This document shows, in pieces, positions 18,394 through 27,712 of a stretch of 51,967 nucleotides of DNA. The stretch is taken from the NCBI GenBank assembly GCA_018266765.1, contig JAFDZU010000008.1:1-51967 (forward strand), given 5' to 3'. The DNA is from Bacteroidota bacterium (lineage in GTDB: Bacteria > Bacteroidota > Ignavibacteria > Kapaibacteriales > UBA961). The notes under the pieces are model-generated. The model worked only from the letters and a program-made list of their open reading frames with translations, was not told where the DNA came from and did not search any database. The position numbers were made by a program, and so were the translations under genes. Within the stretch, counting starts at the first letter, position 1. Each line of letters opens with the position of its first letter.

Positions 18394-20154
18394 ATGCTGA
18401 ATTTTACTCGGCACGTTGTTATTTTACTATTAATAAGTGTTTTTTCATGCAATTCACAATCAGATTCGAATCAGAAGATTCAATCAACTGTTTCTGAGCC
18501 ACCACAAACACAATACACCAAAAGTGATAGTACAGCAGCTATTTCTATTCTACAATCAAGGTTACAGCAAATAATCACTAATTCTAAACTTAATAAATCA
18601 AAGTACTCGCTTATGGTGTATTCTATGGATGCACATAAAACGTATTTTGAAAAGAATCCTTATTCTGCTTTAACTCCAGCTTCAACTACAAAATTATTTT
18701 CTACTTTTGCGGCCTTTGTTACTTTAGGTGGGAATTATGGAGTCCCGACAACTGTTTATTCAGATGCACCAATTCAAAATGGAATTATCAATGGTAATCT
18801 TTATCTTGTGGGTCATGGTGATGCACTGTTAAACACAACGGATATTGAGGAACTAGCCGACCAAATAACTAAACTTGGTGTAAAAAAAATCACTGGAAAA
18901 ATTTATGGAGACGGCACTTACTTTGATAATTTAACCGAACGCCATATTTACAGTGGAGACCATGAAGTTGTAGAGTCAATGCCTCCAATAACTGCTCTTG
19001 GAATTAATCGAAACACGGTAACAGTAATGGTAAGTCCAGGTAATCCACCTAATGTTCAAACGATTCCACCATCAGATGCTTTTACTATAAATAGTTCAAC
19101 TCAAACTCGTTCTGTAATTCCTAAAGTACCAACTCCTAAACAATCCATTAAGAATAAACGACCTAAAAAAACGATTATTAAACGAAAATCAACACCTGGG
19201 AAACCGGTAAAAAAGAAATCTTCAAAATCTAAACGACATTCTTCACTTGAAAATTCTCAATATGACCCTGAGCAAGATATTCATAATTTAGGGGACGCTC
19301 CTCCGGCTCCAAAAGGTGGAAAGAAACGCTCGAAGAGTACATCAAAAGGTGCGGCTTGTATTGTCAGCTCTCAAACTATTGCAACAGGAGAACAGATTTT
19401 TTCAGTAAGAGGGTCAGTTCCACGCGGTGGACTTTATACTCGATATTTTGTCATTAACAGGCCGGAACTTGCAGCAGCGGGAACACTTCGTAATCGCCTT
19501 GAATCAGGTGGAGTTTATGTCGTTGGAGGAATTGCTGTACAGGCAAAACCAACGTCAGCACAACAAATTGCAGAATTCAAACGTCCGATTGCGGAAATCA
19601 TTAGTTACCTTAATAAAAATAGTGATAATTACCTTGCTGAGCATATATTTAAAATGATCGGTGCGGCAGCGGGAGGACAAACCCAAACTGCTAAAAAATC
19701 AGTCGAAGTAATCACTCAAGCACTTGAAAAAGAAGGAATATCTACGGAAGGTTTATGTATCAATGACGGTTCGGGTTTGTGTCGTCGCAATCTATTTTCG
19801 GCAAATACAGAAGTTGGATTATTAAGTAGAGCTTCAGAACTTCCTTTTTTTATGGAATTTGAATCATCTCTTTCACTTGCAGGAGTAGATGGAACGCTTA
19901 GAAAACGAATGAAAGGAACTCCTGCTGAACGAAACCTTCATGGTAAAACAGGTACATTACGTAATACAAGTGCTCTTGCCGGGTACGTTAATACACGAGA
20001 TAATGAGAGACTTTCATTTGCGTTTATTTTTAATGGTGGTAGTGTTGGTCTTTATAAATCAACTGAGAATGAACTCGGTGCTTGTTTAGCTGATTTTAGT
20101 TTAACTGATGCTCTCAAAGAAGTTACTTCACGTTCTAACAGTTTAAAAAAATAA
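18394..20154 (+). CDS. dacB: D-alanyl-D-alanine carboxypeptidase/endopeptidase (PBP4 family)
   Basis: This 586-residue class-C penicillin-binding protein trims or cuts peptidoglycan peptides in the periplasm. Catalytic motifs are STTK (Ser97-Lys100), SDN (410-412) and KTG (518-520). The N-terminus has a lipobox-like VFSC, so it is probably a lipoprotein. A strong ribosome-binding site (GGAGGAAAAGT) fixes the start. An 80-residue insertion at about 239-318, between SxxK and SxN, is very rich in Lys, Ser and Pro (KKKSSKSKRHSS, KKRSKSTSK) and is not part of the usual family core. It heads a probable operon with ruvC and the NUDIX gene. Confidence 0.92.
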   Translation: MLNFTRHVVILLLISVFSCNSQSDSNQKIQSTVSEPPQTQYTKSDSTAAISILQSRLQQIITNSKLNKSKYSLMVYSMDAHKTYFEKNPYSALTPASTTKLFSTFAAFVTLGGNYGVPTTVYSDAPIQNGIINGNLYLVGHGDALLNTTDIEELADQITKLGVKKITGKIYGDGTYFDNLTERHIYSGDHEVVESMPPITALGINRNTVTVMVSPGNPPNVQTIPPSDAFTINSSTQTRSVIPKVPTPKQSIKNKRPKKTIIKRKSTPGKPVKKKSSKSKRHSSLENSQYDPEQDIHNLGDAPPAPKGGKKRSKSTSKGAACIVSSQTIATGEQIFSVRGSVPRGGLYTRYFVINRPELAAAGTLRNRLESGGVYVVGGIAVQAKPTSAQQIAEFKRPIAEIISYLNKNSDNYLAEHIFKMIGAAAGGQTQTAKKSVEVITQALEKEGISTEGLCINDGSGLCRRNLFSANTEVGLLSRASELPFFMEFESSLSLAGVDGTLRKRMKGTPAERNLHGKTGTLRNTSALAGYVNTRDNERLSFAFIFNGGSVGLYKSTENELGACLADFSLTDALKEVTSRSNSLKK

Positions 20155-20166
20155 TTTACATCCGCT

Positions 20167-20709
20167 ATGAGAATATTAGGAATTGACCCTGGAAGTATCG
20201 TTTGCGGTTATGGTGTAGTAGAAACAATTAATAAAAAAATTACACTTATTGAATATGGTGTGGTAGAAGCAAAAAAACAACATTCTGAACTACCACGAAG
20301 ATTAGAAGCAATTTTTAATAGAATTGGAAGTGTGATAGACCGTTCTCTTCCCGATGAAACTGCAATTGAATCTGTATTTTTTGCAAAAAACGCACAATCA
20401 CTTGCCAAGCTCTCTCATGCACGTGCCGCAGGAATGTTAGCCGCCACACTTAAACAACTTCCTGTGAATGAATACTCAGCCAAAGAAGTAAAACGTGCTG
20501 TTACCGGTAATGGGAATGCCAGTAAAGAACAAGTCCAATTTATGGTAAAAACAATGCTTGGAATCGAAGAAACACCGGATTTTTTTGATGCTACAGATGC
20601 ACTTGCTGTTGCTATTTGCCATGCACTTAAATCAAATACACCTCGCTCACGAGCAAAATCATGGAAACAATTTGTCGAACAAAACCCTGATAAAATTTCG
20701 AGAAAATAA
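20167..20709 (+). CDS. ruvC: Holliday junction resolvase RuvC
   Basis: This 180-residue endonuclease cuts four-way junctions with RuvAB during recombination. The family's acidic active site is visible: Asp7 in ILGIDPGS, the Glu in AIESVFFAKN, and the two aspartates of FDATDALAVAICHA. Length and the motif GNGNASKEQVQ are typical. It starts 12 bp after dacB and is likely translated from the same mRNA. ruvA and ruvB are not in the window. Confidence 0.96.
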   Translation: MRILGIDPGSIVCGYGVVETINKKITLIEYGVVEAKKQHSELPRRLEAIFNRIGSVIDRSLPDETAIESVFFAKNAQSLAKLSHARAAGMLAATLKQLPVNEYSAKEVKRAVTGNGNASKEQVQFMVKTMLGIEETPDFFDATDALAVAICHALKSNTPRSRAKSWKQFVEQNPDKISRK

Positions 20710-20738
20710 ACTATTAACAACGTAATTACAAATTAATT

Positions 20739-21401
20739 ATGAATAAACCATTTAATCAGTTTATTGAATTTCTTAATCATAGAATTTCACTTCCTCTTCC
20801 GGGTGTTGAAGCACAAGCTGAAATGATGCCCGAAGTTACCGGATTAAGATATCACCCATTGAAAGAACCACCAGTTCATGCCAAAAAAAGTGCTGTTTTG
20901 TGTCTGTTCACTCCTTCCGATTCATTTCAAACAGAAATACTTTTAACTTTAAGGAGCGATTCAATTAAAACTCATAAAGGTCAAATTTGTTTTCCGGGTG
21001 GACGATGTGAACAACATGAATCTCCGCATGAAACTGCACTTCGTGAAACGTTTGAAGAAGTTGGAATTTCCCCTGAAACAATTACAGTACTTGGTTCACT
21101 AACAAAATTATACGTTCCACCTTCCAATTCATTGATATTTCCTGTGATTGGATTTTGTCAACAACGTCCTTCTAACTTTCAATTACAAAAAGAAGAAGTT
21201 CAAGAAGCATTTTTTACCGAGCTTGACTTACTTACCAATAAAAGCAATATAAAAACAACACAAATACAAAGAGATGGGAATATCATCAATACACCGTATT
21301 TTAATGTACATCCAACGACAAAATTATGGGGTGCAACTGCTATGATTTTGGGTGAAGTGTGTAGTTTGTACAGAGAATTTAATAACTCTAACTTATTATA
21401 A
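20739..21401 (+). CDS. NUDIX hydrolase, CoA pyrophosphatase type
   Basis: The 220-residue product carries a perfect Nudix box: GX5EX7REUXEEXGU, from GGRCEQHE to EEVGI. Immediately before it is KGQICFPGG, the sequence characteristic of the NudL/YeaB/PCD1 group that cleaves coenzyme A and its derivatives. It should bind Mg or Mn through the Nudix glutamates. It is 29 bp behind ruvC, at the end of the dacB-ruvC operon. Substrate assignment rests on the upstream motif alone. Confidence 0.88.
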   Translation: MNKPFNQFIEFLNHRISLPLPGVEAQAEMMPEVTGLRYHPLKEPPVHAKKSAVLCLFTPSDSFQTEILLTLRSDSIKTHKGQICFPGGRCEQHESPHETALRETFEEVGISPETITVLGSLTKLYVPPSNSLIFPVIGFCQQRPSNFQLQKEEVQEAFFTELDLLTNKSNIKTTQIQRDGNIINTPYFNVHPTTKLWGATAMILGEVCSLYREFNNSNLL

Positions 21402-21429
21402 ATCTTCTATTTTGTTTTGTTTTAGAAAT

Positions 21430-21450
21430 AATCTATTTTGTAAATAGATT
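21430..21450. other. Inverted repeat after the NUDIX gene
   Basis: AATCTATTT-TGT-AAATAGATT is a perfect 9-bp inverted repeat. It lacks a following T-tract, so it may be a weak terminator or an operator before pdxJ. Confidence 0.35.
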
Positions 21451-21566
21451 GAATATAATACTATAGTTTATAATTAAGGATTTATATAATTGTATTATTT
21501 ACCACATAATTCTCATTCATTTGTTATATTGCAAGCAAATTATCTTCTTTTTCTGGATTTTACCTT

Positions 21567-22283
21567 ATGACAAAACTCGCAGTCAATATTGACCACATAG
21601 CAACTCTTAGAGAAGCACGCGGAGGAACTTCGCCTGAACCAATTACAGGTGCATTGCTTGCCGAACTTGCCGGTGCATCCGGTATTGTATGTCATTTACG
21701 AGAAGACCGTCGTCATATAAATGAACGGGATGTTCGGATGCTTCGCGAAACAATTACAACAAAATTGGATTTGGAAATGTCGGCAACTGAAGAAATAATT
21801 TCGATTGCTTTGGAAATTTTGCCTGAATTAGTAACATTTGTACCTGAAAAAAGAGAAGAACTTACTACCGAAGGCGGTCTGAATGTCGTTGATAATGTTC
21901 ATTATTACACAAATGCTACCGGAATTATGCATGACCATGATATTCAAGTAAGCTTTTTTATTGAACCATCAGAAGAACAGATTGATGCAGTAATAAAAAC
22001 AGGTGGTGATATAGTAGAATTTCATACGGGTTATTATGCAAATTCAATAACAGCGGCTTCGAGAGAAAGCGAACTCCAAAGACTGTATGTCGCTTCGGAA
22101 ATGGCTTCTGAAGCTGGTTTAAAAGTAACGGCAGGTCATGGCTTGGACTATCATAATGTTCGGGATATTTGCTTAATTCCTCAAATGGAAGAAATAAGTA
22201 TTGGTCATGCAATAATAGCACGGTCAGTTTTTGTTGGAATTGATAAAGCAGTTCGTCAAATGATAGATGCTATGCGTGGATAA
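21567..22283 (+). CDS. pdxJ: Pyridoxine 5'-phosphate synthase
   Basis: This 238-residue TIM-barrel enzyme joins 1-deoxy-xylulose 5-phosphate with 3-amino-2-oxopropyl phosphate to make pyridoxine 5'-phosphate. Recognised from the N-terminus KLAVNIDHIATLREARGG, the segment VCHLREDRRHI, the catalytic Glu in LVTFVPEKREELTTEGGLNV, and the C-terminal GHGLDYHNV and ISIGHAIIARSVF. Length is standard. It stands alone after a 165-bp gap. pdxA is not in the window. Confidence 0.96.
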   Translation: MTKLAVNIDHIATLREARGGTSPEPITGALLAELAGASGIVCHLREDRRHINERDVRMLRETITTKLDLEMSATEEIISIALEILPELVTFVPEKREELTTEGGLNVVDNVHYYTNATGIMHDHDIQVSFFIEPSEEQIDAVIKTGGDIVEFHTGYYANSITAASRESELQRLYVASEMASEAGLKVTAGHGLDYHNVRDICLIPQMEEISIGHAIIARSVFVGIDKAVRQMIDAMRG

Positions 22284-22306
22284 TGAGATAATAAGCAAAC
22301 TTATCG

Positions 22307-22314
22307 TATTTTTG
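22307..22314 (+). promoter_or_regulatory. -7 box for dus-tilS-hpt
   Basis: TATTTTTG lies 59 bp before the dus start. No TTTG at the -33 position, so it is a partial match. Confidence 0.35.
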
Positions 22315-22372
22315 TAGCGCAACAATCATTTGAACATCGCATTTAGACAATAGAATTTTTCATCGGACTTCA

Positions 22373-23392
22373 ATGGCAACTCTGACAATCGGTAAAACTA
22401 CAGTTGAGAACGGAATTCTTCTTGCACCATTAGAAGATGTAACTGAACTTCCATTTCGAGTTATAAGTAAACGACTTGGAGCGGATATAGTTTATACAGA
22501 ATTTATATCTTCAGATGGTTTGGTTCATGATGCGCGTCGTTCACTTGAAAAATTACAACTTGCAGATGAAGAACGTCCGGTTGCAATTCAGATATTTGGT
22601 GGTGACATCGAAGTTATGAAAGAAGCGGCACTTATGGCTGAATCAGCCGGGCCTGATTTTTTAGATATCAATTGTGGCTGTTGGGTGAAAAATGTAGTAG
22701 CACGTAATTCCGGCGCAGCTTTACTAAAAGATATTCCTGCAATGGCAGCAATGACAAAAGCCCTTGTAGATACCGTAAAATTGCCTGTTACTGTCAAAAC
22801 ACGACTTGGATGGGATAAAAACAATATTGTAATAGTTGATGTTGCAAAACAACTTGAGCAGGCAGGTGCATCTGCCCTAACAGTCCATTGTCGCACGCGG
22901 GATATGGGACACCAAGGCAACGCAGATTGGTCTTGGATTCCAAAAATAAAAGAAGCTGTATCAATACCTATAATATTAAATGGTGATGTAACGGCAGTAG
23001 AACATGTGAAAGAAGCATTTGAAACAACAGGATGTGATGCTGTGATGATAGGACGTGGAGCGATTGGAAATCCATTCATTTTTCGCAGAGCTAAATTATA
23101 TTTAGCGACAGGAGTAATTCCTCCAGAACCATGTGCAGAAGAAAGGGTTACTATTCTGCTTCAACATCTACAACTTTCAATAAATCATAAACCAGAACGA
23201 CGGGCAATTCTAGAATTTAGGAAGTTTTATGGCGGATATTTACGAGGATTATATAATTCCGCTCCTGTAAAACAAGATATCCAACAACTGTTATCTTTTC
23301 CAGAAATAGAAGATCGATTGCACCGTTATCTCGAATTTTTAGCAGAACGAATGGATGTTTTAGAGCATCCTACCGAAGACGCAACAACATAA
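22373..23392 (+). CDS. dus: tRNA-dihydrouridine synthase
   Basis: This 339-residue flavoenzyme reduces uridine to dihydrouridine in the tRNA D-loop. FMN-barrel features include LLAPLEDVTELPFRVISKRL, IQIFGGD, VKTRLGWD and the phosphate-binding VMIGRGAIGNPF. The catalytic cysteine is in NCGCWVKNVV; most relatives read NxGCPxxKV, so the Pro after Cys is Trp here. It most resembles the DusB group. It starts the run dus-tilS-hpt with an 18-bp gap to tilS, so two tRNA-modification genes share a transcript. Confidence 0.93.
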   Translation: MATLTIGKTTVENGILLAPLEDVTELPFRVISKRLGADIVYTEFISSDGLVHDARRSLEKLQLADEERPVAIQIFGGDIEVMKEAALMAESAGPDFLDINCGCWVKNVVARNSGAALLKDIPAMAAMTKALVDTVKLPVTVKTRLGWDKNNIVIVDVAKQLEQAGASALTVHCRTRDMGHQGNADWSWIPKIKEAVSIPIILNGDVTAVEHVKEAFETTGCDAVMIGRGAIGNPFIFRRAKLYLATGVIPPEPCAEERVTILLQHLQLSINHKPERRAILEFRKFYGGYLRGLYNSAPVKQDIQQLLSFPEIEDRLHRYLEFLAERMDVLEHPTEDATT

Positions 23393-23410
23393 TTTAGAGG
23401 ATGAATAAGA

Positions 23411-26400
23411 GTGAAACGAACAAAAAAACAGTCCACATTAGATGTGGAAGCAACACCTATTGAACCACCAAAATCGGTACATAAGAAACGAAAGACAATA
23501 CCTAAACCATTATCAAAGAATTCTATAATTCAAAAGGATGACAGTAATTTTGTTGTTGTAAATGATAAAGCTATTCTTGAACAAGAAGCAAAAGTTGAGA
23601 AGAAAAAGCAGTCTAAAAATGTTAAAAAAGTTGAAGAAAATTCTAAAATTGCACAAACAATATCTTCAAAGAAAAAGATTGTTATTACTAAAACCAATTC
23701 TATTCCAAATAAAGTTGTTATTCCTATAGTCGAAAAAAACAATCCTTTATTAAAACCTACTCCAACTTTACCAAAGATTTCTAAAATTGAAAAACCTGTC
23801 ATATTAGAAACTACTGTCACTAATCACTCTAAATCTTCAATTGAAAGAAAAACTGACATAGCACAAAAACCTAAGTCAGCTTCTTCAAACAGAAGAAAAA
23901 AATCTAAAGAAAATTCTAATCTTAAAAAGAATAAAGAGATTAGTAATTCATCTTTACAAAATAAATCAAATGTTGAAATTAAACCACAATTGGTTCAACA
24001 GCAAAAATCTAATGAATCACCTGCACTAATTAATTCTGAAGAAGTGAATAAAATTCGTCTTCAAGAAATAGAGCAACGATATGGTGGTGAGCAATTCCGA
24101 AAGAAGAATAGAAAACCTATAACTATTAAACCAGTTATAGTTTCTGAAATAAAAACTGTTGAACCAATAGAAAACAACTCTCATATATTGATAGTAGGTA
24201 ATCCTAATCCAAATGTTGAAGAAGTTTCATATAATCAAAATGAGACGAATGAACTTGATGAACCTAAATTAAGTTATTGGCAACAAAGAAGACTTCAAAA
24301 AAAATTAAAACAAAAGTTACAAAAAGATTCAGAATATACTAAGCAAGATGAACTTATAAATTCTGAAAAAAGTTCTGTTGCAACAATTGAATCTAATGAA
24401 GTCATTTATTCAACTAACAAAGTAGAAAAGCCACTTTCTGATGACGACATAGCTCAAAAAGTTAATAATTCAAGTAAGCAAATAGAAAAAAATGAAAAAA
24501 GTGACCTCACTTCAGAAAGCGAACCTCCAGTATTAAGCTATTGGCAACAAAGAAGATTAAACAAAAAAGCAAAACTGCTGCAAATTCGCGAACAACAAAA
24601 TTCAATTAGTTCAATTGATAATGCTACAACTATTGTCTCAGAAAAAAGTATTCAAGAACCTGAACCTCAATCTATCGGTTTACAGAATAATGCTGACAAT
24701 CAATTAACCGAAAAATTAAGTTTTAAAATAGAATCACAAGTAGTTACCGAAGAGGAAGTAAAGGATATTGCTTCGACATCTTCATTAGAGGAATCACCAA
24801 AATTGAGCTACTGGCAACAACGAAGATTGCAAAGAAAACAAAAGAAACAACAACTACAAAATCTAGAAGTTGTTCCTTCTATTGAAGAAAACGATACATC
24901 AATTAAGTCAGAAGTTCCAATCGTAACTATAATCCAATCTAAAACATCAACAATTGAGTTAAATCAAAACAATGCTCCTAATCTTGCTGAAACCCCAGAA
25001 ACAGTTGAAGCAGAACCACGCAAGCTAAGTTATTGGCAACAAAAAAGATTACAAAAAAAACTCAAACAGCAGCAGGAATTAGAACTTAAATTAGCGACTC
25101 AAGATACTGAAAGCAAACCAGAAGAAGCAAGTATAATAGTTCCACCTAAAAGGATTTTACCGTTTCCTCCTGAGAAGGCAATACTCAAGAACGAAAACAA
25201 TCAATTACCCAAAACAAAGAATCATGTTTCAACTGAAATTACTTCCAAACAATTACCTGAGAAACAGGAAGATACAATAGTTGTAAAAGAAAAGAAAATT
25301 TTACCTGTTCCTCCCGATAAATTAAGACAACCTAAGCCTGAAAAATCCAATGAAACCGCTGTTAAAAAGAAATTACCGGTTCCGGCTGATAAACTTTTAC
25401 CTGTAAAAACAGAACAACCATTATCAATAACAGAAAAGAAAATTTTACCTGTTCCGGCACATAAAGTATTACCTATACAGGAAAAAAGAATTCTTCCTAC
25501 GTATGAAAAAATTGATTTAACAAAAATTGATTCTCAGCATGTAAAATCACAGAAAAAAAATCAAAAACCACAATTTCCGAAACGTCCAAAACCTCCATTA
25601 CCAACATTACCCGAAGAATTATTTTCCATTGTTCAGAAGGTTGAAGAATATATAATTAATGAACTTAATGTCCATTCTGACTCAACTATATTATTAGGAG
25701 TTAGCGGCGGAGTAGATTCTATTGCAATGCTTGATATTATGGCGTATATTTCATTAGAACATAATTTTTCAATTCATGTAGCACATTGCAATCACCAATT
25801 ACGGGGTAATGAATCTATGGAAGATGAAAAATTAGTAAGAAGAACAGCTTCTCAATATGGGTTTCACTTCCATCATACGATGCTAAAAGTAGAAGAATTT
25901 GCAGTCAAACATAAGGTCAGTACCGAACATGCCGCACGTACACTCCGGTATCAATTCTTTGAAAAAATGGCAAAAACTACGCAAGCAGATTTAGTGGCTA
26001 CGGCACATACAGCGGATGATTCAGCAGAAACATTCTTACTTAATTTATTGAGAGGGACTGGACTTACGGGCTTAGCAGGAATTCCGGCACGAAGAGAATT
26101 AACTAGAAAAATTAGTATTATCAGGCCAATGCTTACTCTTACTAAAGAAGATTTAATTCATTATGCAACAATCCGAAAATTGTACTGGAGAGAAGATGGT
26201 AGTAATTCTTCACTCATGTATAAACGCAATAAAATTAGACTAAAACTACTTCCAACACTAAAGGAACAGTTTTCACCGGCAATTATTGAAATTCTAAATA
26301 GAACTGCCCGACTTATACATGGAGCAGATAAACTTATTACAGAAAAAGTTGAGAAGCTAATTCCAAAATTGATTAGAAGTTTAGATAAATCTACTGTTGC

Positions 26401-27025
26401 TCTTTCAATCCCCTATTTCGATTCAGTTGATGATTTTCTAAAAGGTGAGATTCTTCAGAAAATATTAATTGATAAATTTCAGTCTCAAACTGTTTCAATG
26501 AATACAATTGATAGAATTATTGCACTTTCACAAAGTTCACTTGGTTCGATTTGCGATATAACACCTACAATCACATCTACTCGTGACCGAAATGAAATCG
26601 TCATTCAAAGAAAAGAAATTTCAAAGGAAATAAATTATACTATTGGAAAAGTTTCTGACCTTAAAACAGAACAATTTGAGATTAAGCTGAAAGAAATTCC
26701 ACGCAAAGATGTTCAATTTACTGAAGATCCTAATCGTGAATTTTTTGATGCCGATTTACTTCCACTATGGCTTACAATACGCCATTGGAACCATGGAGAT
26801 CGTATTCAGCCACTTGGAATGTCGGGTTCAATGACAGTCGGTGATTATCTCACAAATCAAAAAATTTCATTTATTGAACGAAGCAAATGTTTAGTTTTAT
26901 GTGCCGGCTCAGAAGTAGTTTGGATTTGTTCTTTAAGGGCAAGTGATAAATTCAAAGTAACAGCAACCACTAAAAGAGTTATTTCTGCAGAATATATTCC
27001 AATTTCTACACAAAACATCAAATAA
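23411..27025 (+). CDS. tilS: tRNA(Ile)-lysidine synthetase with a giant repeat-rich N-terminal extension
   Basis: The C-terminal 460 residues are a complete TilS, which converts the wobble cytidine of tRNA-Ile(CAU) to lysidine. The ATP PP-loop is SGGVDS at 765-770, followed by HCNHQLRG, AHTADDSAETFLLNLLRG and RKLYWREDGSN, and a TilS C-terminal domain (IRHWNHGDRIQPLGMSG). Ahead of it lie about 740 Lys/Gln/Glu/Ser-rich, probably disordered residues. They hold four copies of LSYWQQ(R/K)RL (starting at 287, 375, 465 and 539) and five of K(K/R)xLPxPxxK (about 580-700). No Met or Cys occurs between the start and residue 773. The start is GTG at 23411; hpt follows 4 bp downstream. Confidence 0.92.
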   Translation: MKRTKKQSTLDVEATPIEPPKSVHKKRKTIPKPLSKNSIIQKDDSNFVVVNDKAILEQEAKVEKKKQSKNVKKVEENSKIAQTISSKKKIVITKTNSIPNKVVIPIVEKNNPLLKPTPTLPKISKIEKPVILETTVTNHSKSSIERKTDIAQKPKSASSNRRKKSKENSNLKKNKEISNSSLQNKSNVEIKPQLVQQQKSNESPALINSEEVNKIRLQEIEQRYGGEQFRKKNRKPITIKPVIVSEIKTVEPIENNSHILIVGNPNPNVEEVSYNQNETNELDEPKLSYWQQRRLQKKLKQKLQKDSEYTKQDELINSEKSSVATIESNEVIYSTNKVEKPLSDDDIAQKVNNSSKQIEKNEKSDLTSESEPPVLSYWQQRRLNKKAKLLQIREQQNSISSIDNATTIVSEKSIQEPEPQSIGLQNNADNQLTEKLSFKIESQVVTEEEVKDIASTSSLEESPKLSYWQQRRLQRKQKKQQLQNLEVVPSIEENDTSIKSEVPIVTIIQSKTSTIELNQNNAPNLAETPETVEAEPRKLSYWQQKRLQKKLKQQQELELKLATQDTESKPEEASIIVPPKRILPFPPEKAILKNENNQLPKTKNHVSTEITSKQLPEKQEDTIVVKEKKILPVPPDKLRQPKPEKSNETAVKKKLPVPADKLLPVKTEQPLSITEKKILPVPAHKVLPIQEKRILPTYEKIDLTKIDSQHVKSQKKNQKPQFPKRPKPPLPTLPEELFSIVQKVEEYIINELNVHSDSTILLGVSGGVDSIAMLDIMAYISLEHNFSIHVAHCNHQLRGNESMEDEKLVRRTASQYGFHFHHTMLKVEEFAVKHKVSTEHAARTLRYQFFEKMAKTTQADLVATAHTADDSAETFLLNLLRGTGLTGLAGIPARRELTRKISIIRPMLTLTKEDLIHYATIRKLYWREDGSNSSLMYKRNKIRLKLLPTLKEQFSPAIIEILNRTARLIHGADKLITEKVEKLIPKLIRSLDKSTVALSIPYFDSVDDFLKGEILQKILIDKFQSQTVSMNTIDRIIALSQSSLGSICDITPTITSTRDRNEIVIQRKEISKEINYTIGKVSDLKTEQFEIKLKEIPRKDVQFTEDPNREFFDADLLPLWLTIRHWNHGDRIQPLGMSGSMTVGDYLTNQKISFIERSKCLVLCAGSEVVWICSLRASDKFKVTATTKRVISAEYIPISTQNIK

Positions 27026-27029
27026 TACA

Positions 27030-27557
27030 ATGCAGATTCACGATAAAAATTTTGAAATTTTCATTACCGCAGATGAAATTCAATCTACTATTAAAAAGCT
27101 GGCCGGATTAATAAATCTTGATTATTCCGATAAAGAGTTAGTACTCGTGATTATCCTAAAAGGTGCTTTTATTTTTGCGGCTGATTTAGTTCGTTCATTG
27201 AATTTCCAAAGTCAAATTGAATTATTATCAGCTAAAAGTTATGGAAAAGAAATAACATCTTCAGGTAATGTTGAAATATCTTTACCGAATTTAAATATTA
27301 AAGGAAAGCATGTACTTATCATTGAAGATATTGTTGATACAGGACTTACCCTATCATCTGTAAAATCTGCATTGAACAAATTTGGACCGCTTTCAATCGA
27401 GATTACGACCCTTATTTCAAAACCTGCAATGCGAAAAATAGAAATAGATGTTAAATATATCGGTATTGAAATTCCACCAGTGTTTATTGTCGGATTTGGA
27501 TTAGATTATGCTGAGCATGGTCGAAATTTACCGGATATTTATGCAATCACATCTTAA
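27030..27557 (+). CDS. hpt: Hypoxanthine phosphoribosyltransferase
   Basis: This 175-residue purine-salvage enzyme makes IMP/GMP from hypoxanthine/guanine and PRPP. The PRPP-binding signature is VLIIEDIVDTGLTL, with the upstream ILKGAFIFAADL loop and the C-terminal VGFGLDYAEHGRNLPDIY. Length is typical. It begins 4 bp after tilS, reproducing the widespread tilS-hpt gene order (ftsH, the usual third member, does not follow). Confidence 0.95.
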   Translation: MQIHDKNFEIFITADEIQSTIKKLAGLINLDYSDKELVLVIILKGAFIFAADLVRSLNFQSQIELLSAKSYGKEITSSGNVEISLPNLNIKGKHVLIIEDIVDTGLTLSSVKSALNKFGPLSIEITTLISKPAMRKIEIDVKYIGIEIPPVFIVGFGLDYAEHGRNLPDIYAITS

Positions 27558-27712
27558 GATTTAGGAGTATTTTGTTATCATTTTTGTCTAACAATATTAA
27601 ATTGAAGTATTCCACTTTAACCTACTTTTTTATTTATTTTAGTTAGTAATGAATTAATATTGATAATAATCTATGTACAAAACGTGAGAATTTCATAAAT
27701 TTGTTGTAAATT

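Noticed and set aside
21430-21450. Inverted repeat as an intrinsic terminator of the NUDIX gene
   Set aside because: No T-tract follows and the stem is all A/T-rich; it is kept only as an inverted repeat.
24265-25080. Repeats in tilS as a CRISPR or minisatellite
   Set aside because: The four copies are 74-90 codons apart and conserved at protein level with synonymous changes, so they are a protein repeat and not DNA repeats with spacers.
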